DNA of 64,000 nucleotides from Promethearchaeota archaeon (GTDB lineage Archaea > Asgardarchaeota > Lokiarchaeia > Sigyniarchaeales > SOKP01). Numbering within the stretch: the first letter of the stretch is position 1; the number at the start of each line of letters is the position of its first letter. A model generated the notes under the pieces. The model was given only the letters and a program-made list of their open reading frames with translations. It ran no database searches and was not told the DNA's origin. Positions 52,592 through 61,488 of this stretch are shown one piece after another. The DNA lies in assembly GCA_030606485.1 (NCBI GenBank), contig JAUWGH010000005.1:278778-342777 (forward strand), given 5' to 3'. Both the position numbers and the translations under genes were made by a program.

Positions 52592-53470
52592 CTAATCCTT
52601 ATCCCACAACTTTTTTAACTTAATTAATTTTGCAATTTTTATGAGGTCATCTTTTGAAAATGCTCTCACTTTTTTCTCTTTCTGATTACCTTCTAATAGA
52701 TTATATATTTCATTTCTTCCAACCTTAAAAATCCTCAGATATAAATATAAAGCTTTAGAAATGTTTTTATTCTTATAAGGAAAAATCCCTCTTAATAAAT
52801 CTAAATATAATTTTCTATTATTCTTATCTTTTAAAAAAATATCAATATTTTGATGAGGTATAAGCTTAATCATAGATAATTTGATTTTTGGAACTGGATA
52901 AAAACAATGTGGTGGAACTTCTTTAATTATTGTAGGTTTTACAAACGTATTCACGGATACACTCAAACGGCTATAATTTTTATCATTTGGTTTGGCGACT
53001 ATTCTCTTAGCTAAACTTTCTTCAATAATTATATATACTTCAGGAATTTCTTCCATTAAAAAAAATTTTGAAATAATTGGACCTGTCATCGTATATGGAA
53101 TATTTGAAACTACCTTGTTATGGGGGGGAATTTCAATCTTTAAGAAATTTCCATAAATTAGATCCAAATTCTCAATGTTTGAAGTATATTCCTTTAAAAA
53201 GTTATAGAGTTTGATGTCATATTCGATTGCATATACTTTTTTAGCATTCTGAACCAAAAGAAAAGTTAAAGCTCCCAATCCTGCCCCTATTTCTAAAACT
53301 TCATCACGATTTCTGAATAATTTTGCCTCTGAAATTAATCGATTTGCAGTATTTTTATCTGTTAAAAAATTTTGCCCTAATCTCTTTTTTGGTATGATAT
53401 GCAATTTTTTTAAAATTAAATTAGGTTTAAACGGATATATGCCTAAATCTTCTGGGTTATGATTCGACAT
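52592..53470 (-). CDS. ksgA: rRNA adenine dimethyltransferase KsgA/Dim1
   Basis: A 292-residue KsgA/Dim1, which dimethylates two adjacent adenines near the 3' end of 16S rRNA. Motifs are KKRLGQNFLTDKNTA, LEIGAGLGALTF (SAM site), and SNIPYTMTGPII, corresponding to the catalytic N-[IL]-P-Y. The C-terminal helical domain follows. ATG start at 53470. In the conserved ribosome/RNA polymerase block between DUF655 and hemK. Confidence 0.93.
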   Translation of the reverse strand: MSNHNPEDLGIYPFKPNLILKKLHIIPKKRLGQNFLTDKNTANRLISEAKLFRNRDEVLEIGAGLGALTFLLVQNAKKVYAIEYDIKLYNFLKEYTSNIENLDLIYGNFLKIEIPPHNKVVSNIPYTMTGPIISKFFLMEEIPEVYIIIEESLAKRIVAKPNDKNYSRLSVSVNTFVKPTIIKEVPPHCFYPVPKIKLSMIKLIPHQNIDIFLKDKNNRKLYLDLLRGIFPYKNKNISKALYLYLRIFKVGRNEIYNLLEGNQKEKKVRAFSKDDLIKIAKLIKLKKLWDKD

Positions 53471-53569
53471 TTTTTTTTGCCTTTTCTGATAAAATTTTAG
53501 CAGAAATTGAAAAATGATTATGTTTTGAGATTTCTTTTACTTAAATTTTTTAAAAATACTTTAAAAAAT

Positions 53570-54298
53570 TTATTTTTGATATTTTTCTCGTCTTAATTGA
53601 GAACGACGTCTTTCATATCTTGGTGAGAATTGCCTTCTAGAATCAGTTCTAACTTGTTCATATCGTTGGGTTTTTGAGAATATATAATATTTCACATCTC
53701 GAGTTAATTCCTTAATAATTAATTTTACCAAAAGGTGAACTGGGTCTGAGATACTTGTTCTTTCAGACATATCTTTAAAGGATTCAAATTTTTTTCTATT
53801 TCTTACTTCAATTATCTCCCACATTAATTTATTGCCTATTCCTGGAATTAGTTGAAGTTGGTGTAGCCTTGGTGTTATTGAAACCGAATTATTAAAAAAA
53901 TATAAATATTCTTCAGCTTGTTCTTTAATCCTTTCTTCTAGAACCGAAGGCAATAAAGCTTTAGATGTAGGAGTTAAATCATTATGATCAATTTTTTTTG
54001 TTACTTTTCCTAATTTGTGAGATTCTCTGAAATCTCCATAAATTCCCTTGTCTTGAACTTTTAAATCCGAATCTCTGATATATTCTACTTCATAAAGAAC
54101 GAAATCTTCGAGACTTATTAATTGAACAATGGGTTTCTGTTTATGCATTGGTACATCATTTGAGAAGTGGCCATGCATAAGAATATCAACAATTTGAATT
54201 AATCTATCTTTCTTTATAAATTGAGTTTTCCCTTTTTCTCTCCCTCTAGGAGATTTACCTCTTCTGTTTCCTGAATACCTCAAATCCCTATTGCTCAA
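53570..54298 (-). CDS. DUF655 putative nucleic-acid-binding protein
   Basis: A 242-residue DUF655 (COG1491-like) protein. The N-terminal 30 residues are a basic Arg/Gly/Lys stretch; then VQLISLEDFVLYEVEY, a family-specific strand region, and a helix-hairpin-helix LQLIPGIGNKLMWEIIEVRN. The C-terminus is also Arg-rich. DUF655 is nearly always beside rpo4 and ksgA in archaea, so a role in RNA or ribosome metabolism is inferred. The function itself is unknown. Confidence 0.85.
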   Translation of the reverse strand: MSNRDLRYSGNRRGKSPRGREKGKTQFIKKDRLIQIVDILMHGHFSNDVPMHKQKPIVQLISLEDFVLYEVEYIRDSDLKVQDKGIYGDFRESHKLGKVTKKIDHNDLTPTSKALLPSVLEERIKEQAEEYLYFFNNSVSITPRLHQLQLIPGIGNKLMWEIIEVRNRKKFESFKDMSERTSISDPVHLLVKLIIKELTRDVKYYIFSKTQRYEQVRTDSRRQFSPRYERRRSQLRREKYQK

Positions 54299-54477
54299 TA
54301 TAAATCAACTTAACGCTTTTAAAATTTCGCCTAAATTAGTTTATCAAGGAAATTTTTTTTTAAAATTTCTTTAAGTTATAATTCATTAATTTTACAATAA
54401 TTTTCTATAAACTATTTAAATATTTAAATCTTAATTTGGAAAGATTTGAAATAATAGAATTAGAATGCATTAAGACA

Positions 54478-54843
54478 TTATTTTGCTTTAATTTCATTTA
54501 TTTTATATAAAATTTCTTGCAATTTATCTGAATCAAAATTTTTCCCTTCTGAGCTTTTTTCGAAAATAGTTTTCAATTCCGGTACGGTCTGCGGATTTAT
54601 GTTTGCAACATTTACAGCAAAAACATAGTCAAGATTATAATCCTCCGAAAGCATTTTTATTATCTCTAAAGCTTGCTTTTCAGAAAATTCAGAAAATTTA
54701 GAAACATAATCTAATGTTATTTGCTGGAAATGGGACATTTCTTCCGTTGTTCCTGAATCAATAACTGTTTTTTTAAATTTTTCCATTAATTCTTTAACTT
54801 CCGGAATTGATAGAATTTTTTCATCTATTAATTTTCGACTAAT
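54478..54843 (-). CDS. rpo4: RNA polymerase subunit Rpo4 (RpoF), apparent ATT start
   Basis: Rpo4, the RPB4 homologue and stalk partner of Rpo7. The C-terminal half shows VPELKTIFE and LQEILYKINEI. The first in-frame ATG (54786) would give 102 residues and cut the family N-terminus. In-frame codons upstream read KLIDEKILSIPEVKEL, matching the usual Rpo4 opening (K-[IV]-[IL]-D-E-x4-[IL]-x-E-V-K-E). No ATG, GTG or TTG exists between these and the next in-frame stop. AGGGGT at 54851-54856 lies 7 nt before ATT 54843, which I take as the start (121 residues). A sequence error cannot be excluded. Confidence 0.85.
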   Translation of the reverse strand: MSRKLIDEKILSIPEVKELMEKFKKTVIDSGTTEEMSHFQQITLDYVSKFSEFSEKQALEIIKMLSEDYNLDYVFAVNVANINPQTVPELKTIFEKSSEGKNFDSDKLQEILYKINEIKAK

Positions 54844-54850
54844 TTTTAAT

Positions 54851-54856
54851 ACCCCT
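54851..54856 (-). promoter_or_regulatory. Shine-Dalgarno before the non-standard rpo4 start
   Basis: AGGGGT on the minus strand, 7 nt before ATT 54843. The position is right for that codon and far too distant (64 nt) from ATG 54786. Confidence 0.55.
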
Positions 54857-54897
54857 TTAAAATTACTAATTATGGATAAATTACGGTTTCACTCAAT

Positions 54898-55203
54898 TTA
54901 AGATAGAGCTCCAGTGCTAAGACGTATATGTTCTTTCCCAACAATAATCATTTTTTTAGCATTTCCAATTTTTAGCTGAATCTCGTAGCAGCGACCACGT
55001 ATCCCAATAACTGTTCCTGTTTTCCCATGAAATCGGCGATGTGGCATACCCCGTTTATGGGCACCTGAATTTGTTATAATATCAACTTTATTTCCAATTT
55101 CAAAATCAATTAGATATTTTTCTATTGAGCCTAATCCCCGTTTTCTCACATTCTTTCTATGAAGGCTTCGAGTTTTATTTCTATATCCTTTATGTAATGT
55201 CAT
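54898..55203 (-). CDS. rpl21e: Large-subunit ribosomal protein eL21
   Basis: A 101-residue eL21, a 50S protein shared with eukaryotes. Diagnostic stretches are HKGYRNKTRSLHRKNVRKRGL, PHRRFHGKTGTVIGIRGRCYEI and GKEHIRLS. It heads the minus-strand block eL21-rpo4-DUF655-ksgA-hemK. ATG start. Confidence 0.93.
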   Translation of the reverse strand: MTLHKGYRNKTRSLHRKNVRKRGLGSIEKYLIDFEIGNKVDIITNSGAHKRGMPHRRFHGKTGTVIGIRGRCYEIQLKIGNAKKMIIVGKEHIRLSTGALS

Positions 55204-55332
55204 AATACGGCTTTTGATTAATATCCAAATTCAAAAATCTAATTTGATATTTTAATAAAATTAAGATTATTTATTTATTTTACTCATTCATTTTCTATAA
55301 ATTTTAATTATTTATATCTATTAGTTTAAAAT

Positions 55333-56589
55333 ATGCTATTAGATATTTTAGAAGAAGAAATAAAGGAAAAAATAACAATTGAAAATATTTTTAGGATCTT
55401 CAATAATTTTATTCTTCCTCTCATTACAAAAGAAGAACAGGAATTTCTTGTAGAATTGGAAGACTTTTTGATAAGAGAAATAGAGCCTAAGATAGATCTT
55501 AGCAAAGACGTCTATGAACTATTTCCAATTTTAGGAAAAGGAAATTATATTCAAAGATTAAATCCATATGGGAATGATGATCACCAAAAATTTGGCATGC
55601 GATATGAAATGCTTCTAGCTATGGCAACTTCAATTATTGATCCAGAACTGGACTTAGCGAGAGTAGTATCAGGTGTTATTTTTGCAAATCCATTATTCCA
55701 ACATGGAAAGGGAGACCATAATTCTGAAATTATAGACCAAATTATGTCCGGAAAGAAGATTGGGGCTATATGTATAACTGAAAGACTTCACGGGTCCGAT
55801 GCGGTAAATATGGAAACTCAAGTAATAGAAGAAACGGATCATTTAGTAATTAACGGAGAAAAATTATATACTACAAATGGACCTGTAGCTGATTATTTTA
55901 TTGTATATGGAGTTTCAGAACCCTCCGATCCCCGAGGCTCAATGTATCAGGTAATTGCAGAACGCGGATTTGAAGGTCTAGAAACCCACAGAATCGCCGT
56001 TCAATCGATTCCAAGGGTTCAAATCGGACAAATACTTTTCAATTCAGTTAAAATACCTAAAAGAAATATAATTGGACCAAAAGGAAATGGATATAAAAAT
56101 TTATTCTCTGGATTAGTTGCAGAACGAGATGCAATCATCGGCTCAAGCCTGGGAATAAGTTGGTTAACTTCAATCACTGCACTTATTTATACAAATTTTC
56201 GAAAACAGTTTGGAAGGCCCATATATGATTTTCAAGGAGTTAGTTTTCCAATTACCCAATCATTTACGGAATTAATGGCTGCCACTGAATTTGGAATTAG
56301 AAGTGCTACTGTATATAAAAAAATGTTAAAATATTTTGATGAACAAAAGTTTATTAAATACAGCGCTGCCTTTAGTTCAGGGACAAAATTTCTTGCATCT
56401 AATTTAGCTCAAAAAATTTCTTATGAAGCCCAACAACTATGTGGTGGGATTGCCTTTACGGACAATCTCAGAATAGATAAAGCTCTTGAAGTAAGTAAAG
56501 TACAAGAAATAATTGGCGGAGCAAGGAATATTCAACTACATTTGGTCAGCAGAGCAATCAGAGATATGGTCAGAAGATTAGTAATTTAA
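55333..56589 (+). CDS. Acyl-CoA dehydrogenase
   Basis: A 418-residue flavin acyl-CoA dehydrogenase. Motifs are ICITERLHGSDAVNMET (FAD and substrate region), INGEKLYTTNGPVADYFIVYG, and C-terminal CGGIAFTDNLRIDKALEVSKVQEIIGGARNIQLH. The catalytic Glu is not at a place I can point to with certainty. ATTATTTATATCT is TATA-like about 20 nt before the ATG. Single gene; may link with the crotonase-fold enzyme at 37.9 kb in fatty-acid or related acyl-CoA metabolism (inference). Confidence 0.88.
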   Translation: MLLDILEEEIKEKITIENIFRIFNNFILPLITKEEQEFLVELEDFLIREIEPKIDLSKDVYELFPILGKGNYIQRLNPYGNDDHQKFGMRYEMLLAMATSIIDPELDLARVVSGVIFANPLFQHGKGDHNSEIIDQIMSGKKIGAICITERLHGSDAVNMETQVIEETDHLVINGEKLYTTNGPVADYFIVYGVSEPSDPRGSMYQVIAERGFEGLETHRIAVQSIPRVQIGQILFNSVKIPKRNIIGPKGNGYKNLFSGLVAERDAIIGSSLGISWLTSITALIYTNFRKQFGRPIYDFQGVSFPITQSFTELMAATEFGIRSATVYKKMLKYFDEQKFIKYSAAFSSGTKFLASNLAQKISYEAQQLCGGIAFTDNLRIDKALEVSKVQEIIGGARNIQLHLVSRAIRDMVRRLVI

Positions 56590-56629
56590 GTTTAAAGATC
56601 TTTTTTCCTTTAATTATCTCTCAGAATAA

Positions 56630-57919
56630 TTAAATCGTATTTCTTTCGATTTTTAATTTAAAGTTATAAGTTTCCGTTAAATGTGGCTTTATTAAAAAGA
56701 CTGCAATCCAGTAAAATGGAATCAAGCACAATTCGATAAATATAGATATAATAAAAGGAGCTGATAGAGATATATTATCCCATGCTAAACCCCCTAAAAT
56801 TGGACCTACAATGCATCCAAAACTAGCAAATATTGATTGAAACCCCATAATTTTTCCCCGATGCTTTAATGTAATTCTGCTCAATAAATTTATCAATACT
56901 AGACTAGCTGTTCCTACAATGGTAATGTCAAAAATTAAAAGAATAGCAAAAATCCATAAATTCGTTGTATTAATCAAAAACCATGTAATAATTGAACCAG
57001 TTACGCTACTAACGGTTATTCCAATTAATGGATGAATTTTATCTAGCGCTTCACCTAATTTTGGAGCGATCAACATAGAAATAATCCCACTTGGCATATA
57101 TACCCAGATTACAATCGTGGGATCGCTTTCTATCACTTCTAATAAATAAATATTTAAAAAAGGTTTTGCAAGTGAGCCATTAACATTACTCAAGAGTAGA
57201 ACGACTAATAAAAAAACTGAACCAATTAATAATGGTTTAGAAAAAACCGTTGTAGAGACTTCTTCTGTTATAGATTTATTTGATTTTATTGGATTATCCA
57301 TAAATTTAATCGATTCATCTACTTTGAGAATAAATAGAATTCCTGCGATAAAGTTTGCAATACCAAACATTAGGATTGGACTATAAATAATAAAGGCGTT
57401 ATCGGTAGTTTGAAATCCCCAACTAAAAATTGTAAAGCCTATTATTGATCCAATTAATAAACCTTTCCCAATCGCAGAATCACGCTTACCATATGCTTGG
57501 GAACGATGATTTTTATTAGATTTTTCTGCAATTAATGTATTAAAGGGAATCCAGAAAAACCCTACGAAAAAGCCCAACGTAAAACCACCGATAACTAAAC
57601 CGATTAAAGAATTCAAAACTATTGCCGTATAGAATACAAAATACGCAAAACCTCGTCCAAATGAACCGAGTAAGATTAATTTCGTTTTTGATTTAATTCG
57701 ATCAGCAATAATACTTGTAAAAAAGGAACTAATCAATTGACCAATAACATGAACGGAAAATATTAATCCCATTTGCGTACCAGTTGCATTTAATTGTTGG
57801 CTTGCAAAATATTGAATAATAAATTCTAAAAAAAAGAAGCCTAAACTATTAAGAATAACAATCTGGATCATAGGCTTAAAATCATATGTATATCGCTCCC
57901 AATTTTTTTCAGATTGCAC
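56630..57919 (-). CDS. Major facilitator superfamily transporter
   Basis: A 429-residue, 12-helix MFS protein. The loop-2/3 motif reads SIIADRIKSKTKLIL, a modified D-R-[IL] signature, and the second half has AFASFGCIVGPILGGL with the conserved G-P-x2-G-G. A short loop in the middle (DESIKFMDNPIKSNKS) separates the halves. No fused extra domain, unlike the gene at 15.7 kb. Substrate unknown; the end converges with the acyl-CoA dehydrogenase (40 bp apart). Confidence 0.82.
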   Translation of the reverse strand: MQSEKNWERYTYDFKPMIQIVILNSLGFFFLEFIIQYFASQQLNATGTQMGLIFSVHVIGQLISSFFTSIIADRIKSKTKLILLGSFGRGFAYFVFYTAIVLNSLIGLVIGGFTLGFFVGFFWIPFNTLIAEKSNKNHRSQAYGKRDSAIGKGLLIGSIIGFTIFSWGFQTTDNAFIIYSPILMFGIANFIAGILFILKVDESIKFMDNPIKSNKSITEEVSTTVFSKPLLIGSVFLLVVLLLSNVNGSLAKPFLNIYLLEVIESDPTIVIWVYMPSGIISMLIAPKLGEALDKIHPLIGITVSSVTGSIITWFLINTTNLWIFAILLIFDITIVGTASLVLINLLSRITLKHRGKIMGFQSIFASFGCIVGPILGGLAWDNISLSAPFIISIFIELCLIPFYWIAVFLIKPHLTETYNFKLKIERNTI

Positions 57920-58008
57920 GAATAAGTTATCAACTGAAGTAATTTAATATAGTTTAAAATATAGAATCAAATTTATTCTTTTATCTTTTATTAGATCTTT
58001 TTTCTTGC

Positions 58009-59376
58009 TTAATATTCTACATTTAATACGTCCAATTCTTTACATATACATTGGAAACCAAATATTTCAGTTAAAGACGGTGTTGTCCTTCCCCCATCGC
58101 CATTAATTAACTCTTTTATGTACGTTCCTCCAATAGTTTTTATAGTAAAATTAGCATGCTTCGAATTAATTAAAGAGCCATTAATTTCAAATACTTTTTT
58201 TTTACGAGTTAAATCTGCCCTTCTATGCAATACTCTTTGTGGTGTTTTCTGTAAGATTATATTATTCTCTAATTTCTCTTTTAACTCATTTAATTTCTCA
58301 TTAAAAATTAATTGATTAATATCTTTATCAAACTCTACAAAAGCTTGATAAATTTTTTTTGAGAACTCTGCACCAGCCTTTAAGTTAATCATTTTTCTGC
58401 GAGTGCTAAATTCTAAATTAAAAATCTCAACTTTCTTTTTATTTTTTTTATTAACTTTCTTTTCCAATTTTCGAAGGTCAAGTTTTCTTATCTTAGGCTG
58501 AATTAATTGTAAAACAAAGGGTCTACCACTTCCTAACATTCTAGCGTCGATATCTTCCCGTCCTGCTCCGTGAAATTTTGAATCTGATGCTTTTGAATAT
58601 TTTACAAATAAATCAGAGATCTTCTCTTCTACACTCGTTGGATATTGTTTACCTGTTCCATTACACTCTTTACAACCTTGGCCCCTACAATTTCTGCAGA
58701 ACCAATGAGTTTGAGGTATCCCTCGCTCAAATTTTCTATATCTGCCATAAATAAAAAGAGGGTTAATTTGGAGAGATAAATTAAATTTCTCATAAGAGAG
58801 GTTAAAAATAAATAAAATTTCAGGATTTTTAAATTCAACTGGTCTCGTGATGCCTTTCTCAATAAGTTTTCCTACTTCTCGGTTGAAATGATTTTTAAAG
58901 GATTCAGAATATGTTAGGTTAAATTCCGATTTAAATTTATCTTCTTTGTTGATAATAAAATCACAACTACAACCAACTAGAAAATTATCAAACTCAATTT
59001 CTTGAGATTCTACCATTGCTTTTGATGCATATTGATTTAAATTATCAAAAATACCCAGACATAAATAACATTTTTTTGAATCATCAAATTGTTGGAATTT
59101 AATACCTTTGTTCCGTAAGATATTTTGAGCAATTATGTAATTAGCTTTTTCGGCAAGGATTTTTATTCCCTCTAAACCTTTATTTGAAATATCTTGTTCT
59201 TTTGATAATATCTTTCTGTGGAGTTCTAAGGTTGAGGCTAATAATAATGACTCACCTCTCATCTTATTTGTAAGTCCGGAGCCTAAAATAGCAAAAAGCC
59301 TTCCAAGACACTTAGAACACACGTAATAATCTTGTCCATAAATGTCCAAAATTTTAACCAAATTATTCATGTTCAC
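58009..59376 (-). CDS. pus10: tRNA pseudouridine synthase Pus10
   Basis: A 455-residue Pus10, which makes pseudouridine 54 (and 55) in archaeal tRNA. The N-terminus has a zinc region (YVCSKCLGRLFAILG with CSKC, later KCYLCLGIF), then a THUMP-like part. The catalytic domain has HGAGREDIDARMLGSGRPFVLQL, with the active Asp in the E-D-I-D-A-R run. An inserted CRNCRGQGCKECNGTGKQ looks like a second zinc site. The end, GGTYIKELINGDGGRTTPSL, is family-typical. ATG start at 59376; monocistronic. Confidence 0.9.
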   Translation of the reverse strand: MNMNNLVKILDIYGQDYYVCSKCLGRLFAILGSGLTNKMRGESLLLASTLELHRKILSKEQDISNKGLEGIKILAEKANYIIAQNILRNKGIKFQQFDDSKKCYLCLGIFDNLNQYASKAMVESQEIEFDNFLVGCSCDFIINKEDKFKSEFNLTYSESFKNHFNREVGKLIEKGITRPVEFKNPEILFIFNLSYEKFNLSLQINPLFIYGRYRKFERGIPQTHWFCRNCRGQGCKECNGTGKQYPTSVEEKISDLFVKYSKASDSKFHGAGREDIDARMLGSGRPFVLQLIQPKIRKLDLRKLEKKVNKKNKKKVEIFNLEFSTRRKMINLKAGAEFSKKIYQAFVEFDKDINQLIFNEKLNELKEKLENNIILQKTPQRVLHRRADLTRKKKVFEINGSLINSKHANFTIKTIGGTYIKELINGDGGRTTPSLTEIFGFQCICKELDVLNVEY

Positions 59377-59502
59377 TTCAATAATTTAAATAAAGTGAAT
59401 TTTCCTTTAATTTTTGATATTTTGCTAAAAAAATATATTTTTATACTTATTTCTCTAATTTGAAATAATATTCAAAGAAGTTTTGAATATGCAAAATTTA
59501 TT

Positions 59503-60150
59503 TCATACATCAACTATGTTATAATTTCTGTTTTTATTGTAAAAAACACTAATTGAATCTAAGAGCTCACCCATATTTTTTTGCTCTCGTTTACATAATT
59601 GTCTCGCTTTCGGTGCTTGCCAATTTATTACATATTTTCTCCAATTAGAATCATTTAATTTTTTGGAATGAATTCCAAAAAATATAAGAATTTCTTTCTC
59701 ATTTACATGACCATTCTCGTCTTCAATAACAAAATGAGGGACCTCATGTAAATATGTCCTTCCAGCAATCATGTAAGAAAGTAAAGAATGGTGTCCATCA
59801 AATAAGATCCATTCCGATTGCTTTGTCTTTACTAATTTAATATTTGGTAATCCACGTGGAGATAGGATATCTTTTCCAGATTTTATTTGTTTAACCATTG
59901 TTCTTATCTGGTTCATGCTTTTAATGCCATTAATATTATGGAGATTTATAATTTCTCTCAATAAAACTAGTTTTTTAACTTCTTTGATTGTCTCTTTTAT
60001 TTTTGAACCTAATCCTTTTTCATACTGATCTACAATATCATAAATGGTATTGCTTTTATTTCTTAAATAAACTTTTAATGATGAAATACGCGTTAAATTT
60101 CCATCTTTAGATTTATACGGATATATTAGTTTCACGAATCTATAATTCAT
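59503..60150 (-). CDS. ParB-fold (ParB/sulfiredoxin-like) domain protein
   Basis: A 215-residue protein with the ParB-like fold signature: PNIKLVKTK, then LFDGHHSLLSYMIAGRTYLHEVPHFVI (D118-G-H-H). In ParB/sulfiredoxin proteins the D-G-x-H-R element binds nucleotide; here the Arg is Ser, so activity may differ. The N-terminal 90 residues are basic and helical. The first 9 codons and upstream DNA are duplicated about 1.1 kb away (61253-61420), where the body of the gene is missing. Cellular role unknown. Confidence 0.65.
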   Translation of the reverse strand: MNYRFVKLIYPYKSKDGNLTRISSLKVYLRNKSNTIYDIVDQYEKGLGSKIKETIKEVKKLVLLREIINLHNINGIKSMNQIRTMVKQIKSGKDILSPRGLPNIKLVKTKQSEWILFDGHHSLLSYMIAGRTYLHEVPHFVIEDENGHVNEKEILIFFGIHSKKLNDSNWRKYVINWQAPKARQLCKREQKNMGELLDSISVFYNKNRNYNIVDV

Positions 60151-60300
60151 CTAAATTAAAATATTCAAACTAATTTATAAAGCTTTTATAAGTATTTTAA
60201 CCAAAAATTACTTCTTTCATTAATAATTGATAATAAGTTACTTATACGACTCAATTTTGCTAGCTAATCTGTAATAAATTACTCAGAAGAATGATTTCTT
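60129..60300. repeat. Diverged direct duplication, copy 1 (5' end and upstream of ParB-fold gene)
   Basis: Starts GTTTCACGAATCTATAATTC and continues through the ParB-fold start and upstream DNA, including CTAATTTATAAAGCTTTTAT and TCTTTCATTAATAATTGATA. The same order recurs at 61253-61420 with scattered mismatches and small indels. The 326-bp gap 60151-60476 has no other gene that I can see. Confidence 0.75.
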
Positions 60301-60476
60301 TAGATAATTATTAATTAAATTATAAAATTTTATAAATTAAAATTTCTCTTAAAAAATTCAAAAGTTAATTTCTTTTATTTATTTTGATCTATTAGGATGT
60401 TAGTATAATTTAGGTTCATCAATTATTAATAAGATGAAATATTTTTTCTGATTTAATGATTTCGGAGAAATCTTTT

Positions 60477-60989
60477 TTAATTTGATAATTTGTTTATTAA
60501 ATTGCATATTTCCTGTGGATTTCTTGTAGAGAAAACGAATGGTCTACCATATTGAAAGGTTAGTTTTACAGCCTCTCCGAAATCTGTGTTATAGGCCAAT
60601 GAACCATCTAATCCGAATCGAATTCCTACTCCACCATATTTTCTAAAATTTGCTTTAGTTAGTTCACATCTGGTTATTTTTTTTATGGGAATTTTTTTAT
60701 GGTTAAAAATTCCATATTCAACATCAAGTTGATTTTTGGTTAAGGTGATTTTTAGCCCTCTATAGTTCCAATATAAAAGAAGAATAAATAGACTTAAAAC
60801 ACCAAATATTATGCCTAAAAATGTCAATTCTTTGGGTTTGAAAGCAGTAATTATAATACCGATAGAAATAATTAATAAAGATACAAATAGCACTAAAACT
60901 TTTACAAATTTTCCAACTGGAATCCATTCTTTATATAATAATTCTTCATTTTTTTGGATATTATTTTCATTAATTATTTTAACCACCAA
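60477..60989 (-). CDS. Membrane protein with bacterial-type PH domain
   Basis: A 170-residue protein with two membrane helices (about 29-47 and 54-73) followed by a PH-like beta domain: LKITLTKNQLDVEYGIFNHKKIPIKKITRCE, then GRPFVFSTRNPQEICNLIN at the end. This resembles the YdbT/DUF304-type bacterial PH family, which sits on the inner face of membranes. The final E-I-C-x-L-I helix is typical. Flanked by the two copies of the direct duplication. Function unknown. Confidence 0.65.
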   Translation of the reverse strand: MVVKIINENNIQKNEELLYKEWIPVGKFVKVLVLFVSLLIISIGIIITAFKPKELTFLGIIFGVLSLFILLLYWNYRGLKITLTKNQLDVEYGIFNHKKIPIKKITRCELTKANFRKYGGVGIRFGLDGSLAYNTDFGEAVKLTFQYGRPFVFSTRNPQEICNLINKLSN

Positions 60990-61033
60990 TTTAATGTTGC
61001 TTCTTTCACCATATTAACCATAACTATTATAGG

Positions 61034-61045
61034 ATTTAAATATTT
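61034..61045 (+). promoter_or_regulatory. TATA-like element before a 54-codon ORF
   Basis: ATTTAAATATTT centred about 26 nt before GTG 61066. This is the archaeal promoter distance for a leaderless transcript and is the main support for the small ORF. Confidence 0.45.
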
Positions 61046-61065
61046 TTAGTTAAAAAGAATAGTTC

Positions 61066-61230
61066 GTGTATGACGCGCACGAAGTAAGATTATTTCTGCT
61101 TTTAGTAGATCTTTATAAAAGCATGGAAGAATGGGAGGAATTAGAAGATTTTTGTCTAAATCCTTATTATGAAAATGAATACATCCCCGTTATATATCCT
61201 TCTTTACATTTCACTCATTTTAAGAGATAA
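61066..61230 (+). CDS. Small acidic protein of 54 residues, leaderless
   Basis: GTG-started ORF encoding V/M-YDAHEVRLFLLLVDLYKSM followed by EEWEELEDFCLNPYYENEY and ending FTHFKR. One amphipathic helix, aromatic and acidic, with no domain recognised. Evidence for being real: the TATA-like element at the exact leaderless distance, and a coding-like GACGCGCAC start in AT-rich surroundings. It ends 22 bp before copy 2 of the direct duplication, so it could also be a remnant. Low to moderate confidence. Confidence 0.4.
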   Translation: MYDAHEVRLFLLLVDLYKSMEEWEELEDFCLNPYYENEYIPVIYPSLHFTHFKR

Positions 61231-61252
61231 TCTGATAATAAGGCTAAAATTT

Positions 61253-61420
61253 GTTTCACGAATCTACAATTCATCTGTATTAAAAATATTTAAACTAATT
61301 TATAAAGCTTTTATGAGTGTTTTAACCAAATATTATATCTTTCATTAATAATTGATAAAAAACTATTCTTACAATTAGATTTTCCTAGCTATTCTTTAAT
61401 AAATTATTAAGAAACACTCT
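61253..61420. repeat. Diverged direct duplication, copy 2 with gene remnant
   Basis: Matches 60129-60300 in order: GTTTCACGAATCTACAATTC, then CTAATTTATAAAGCTTTTAT, TTTTAACCAAA, and TCTTTCATTAATAATTGATA. On the minus strand from ATG 61274 it reads MNCRFVKQIL, against MNYRFVKLIY for the intact ParB-fold gene, then soon hits a stop. So the copy kept the start and promoter but lost the body. The rest of the 499-bp gap (60990-61488) holds the small ORF and promoters. Confidence 0.75.
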
Positions 61421-61488
61421 TTCCCTAATAATCAAGAATTTTAGATAATATCCATGAATTAATAAGAAAGAGATCGTTATACCTAATT

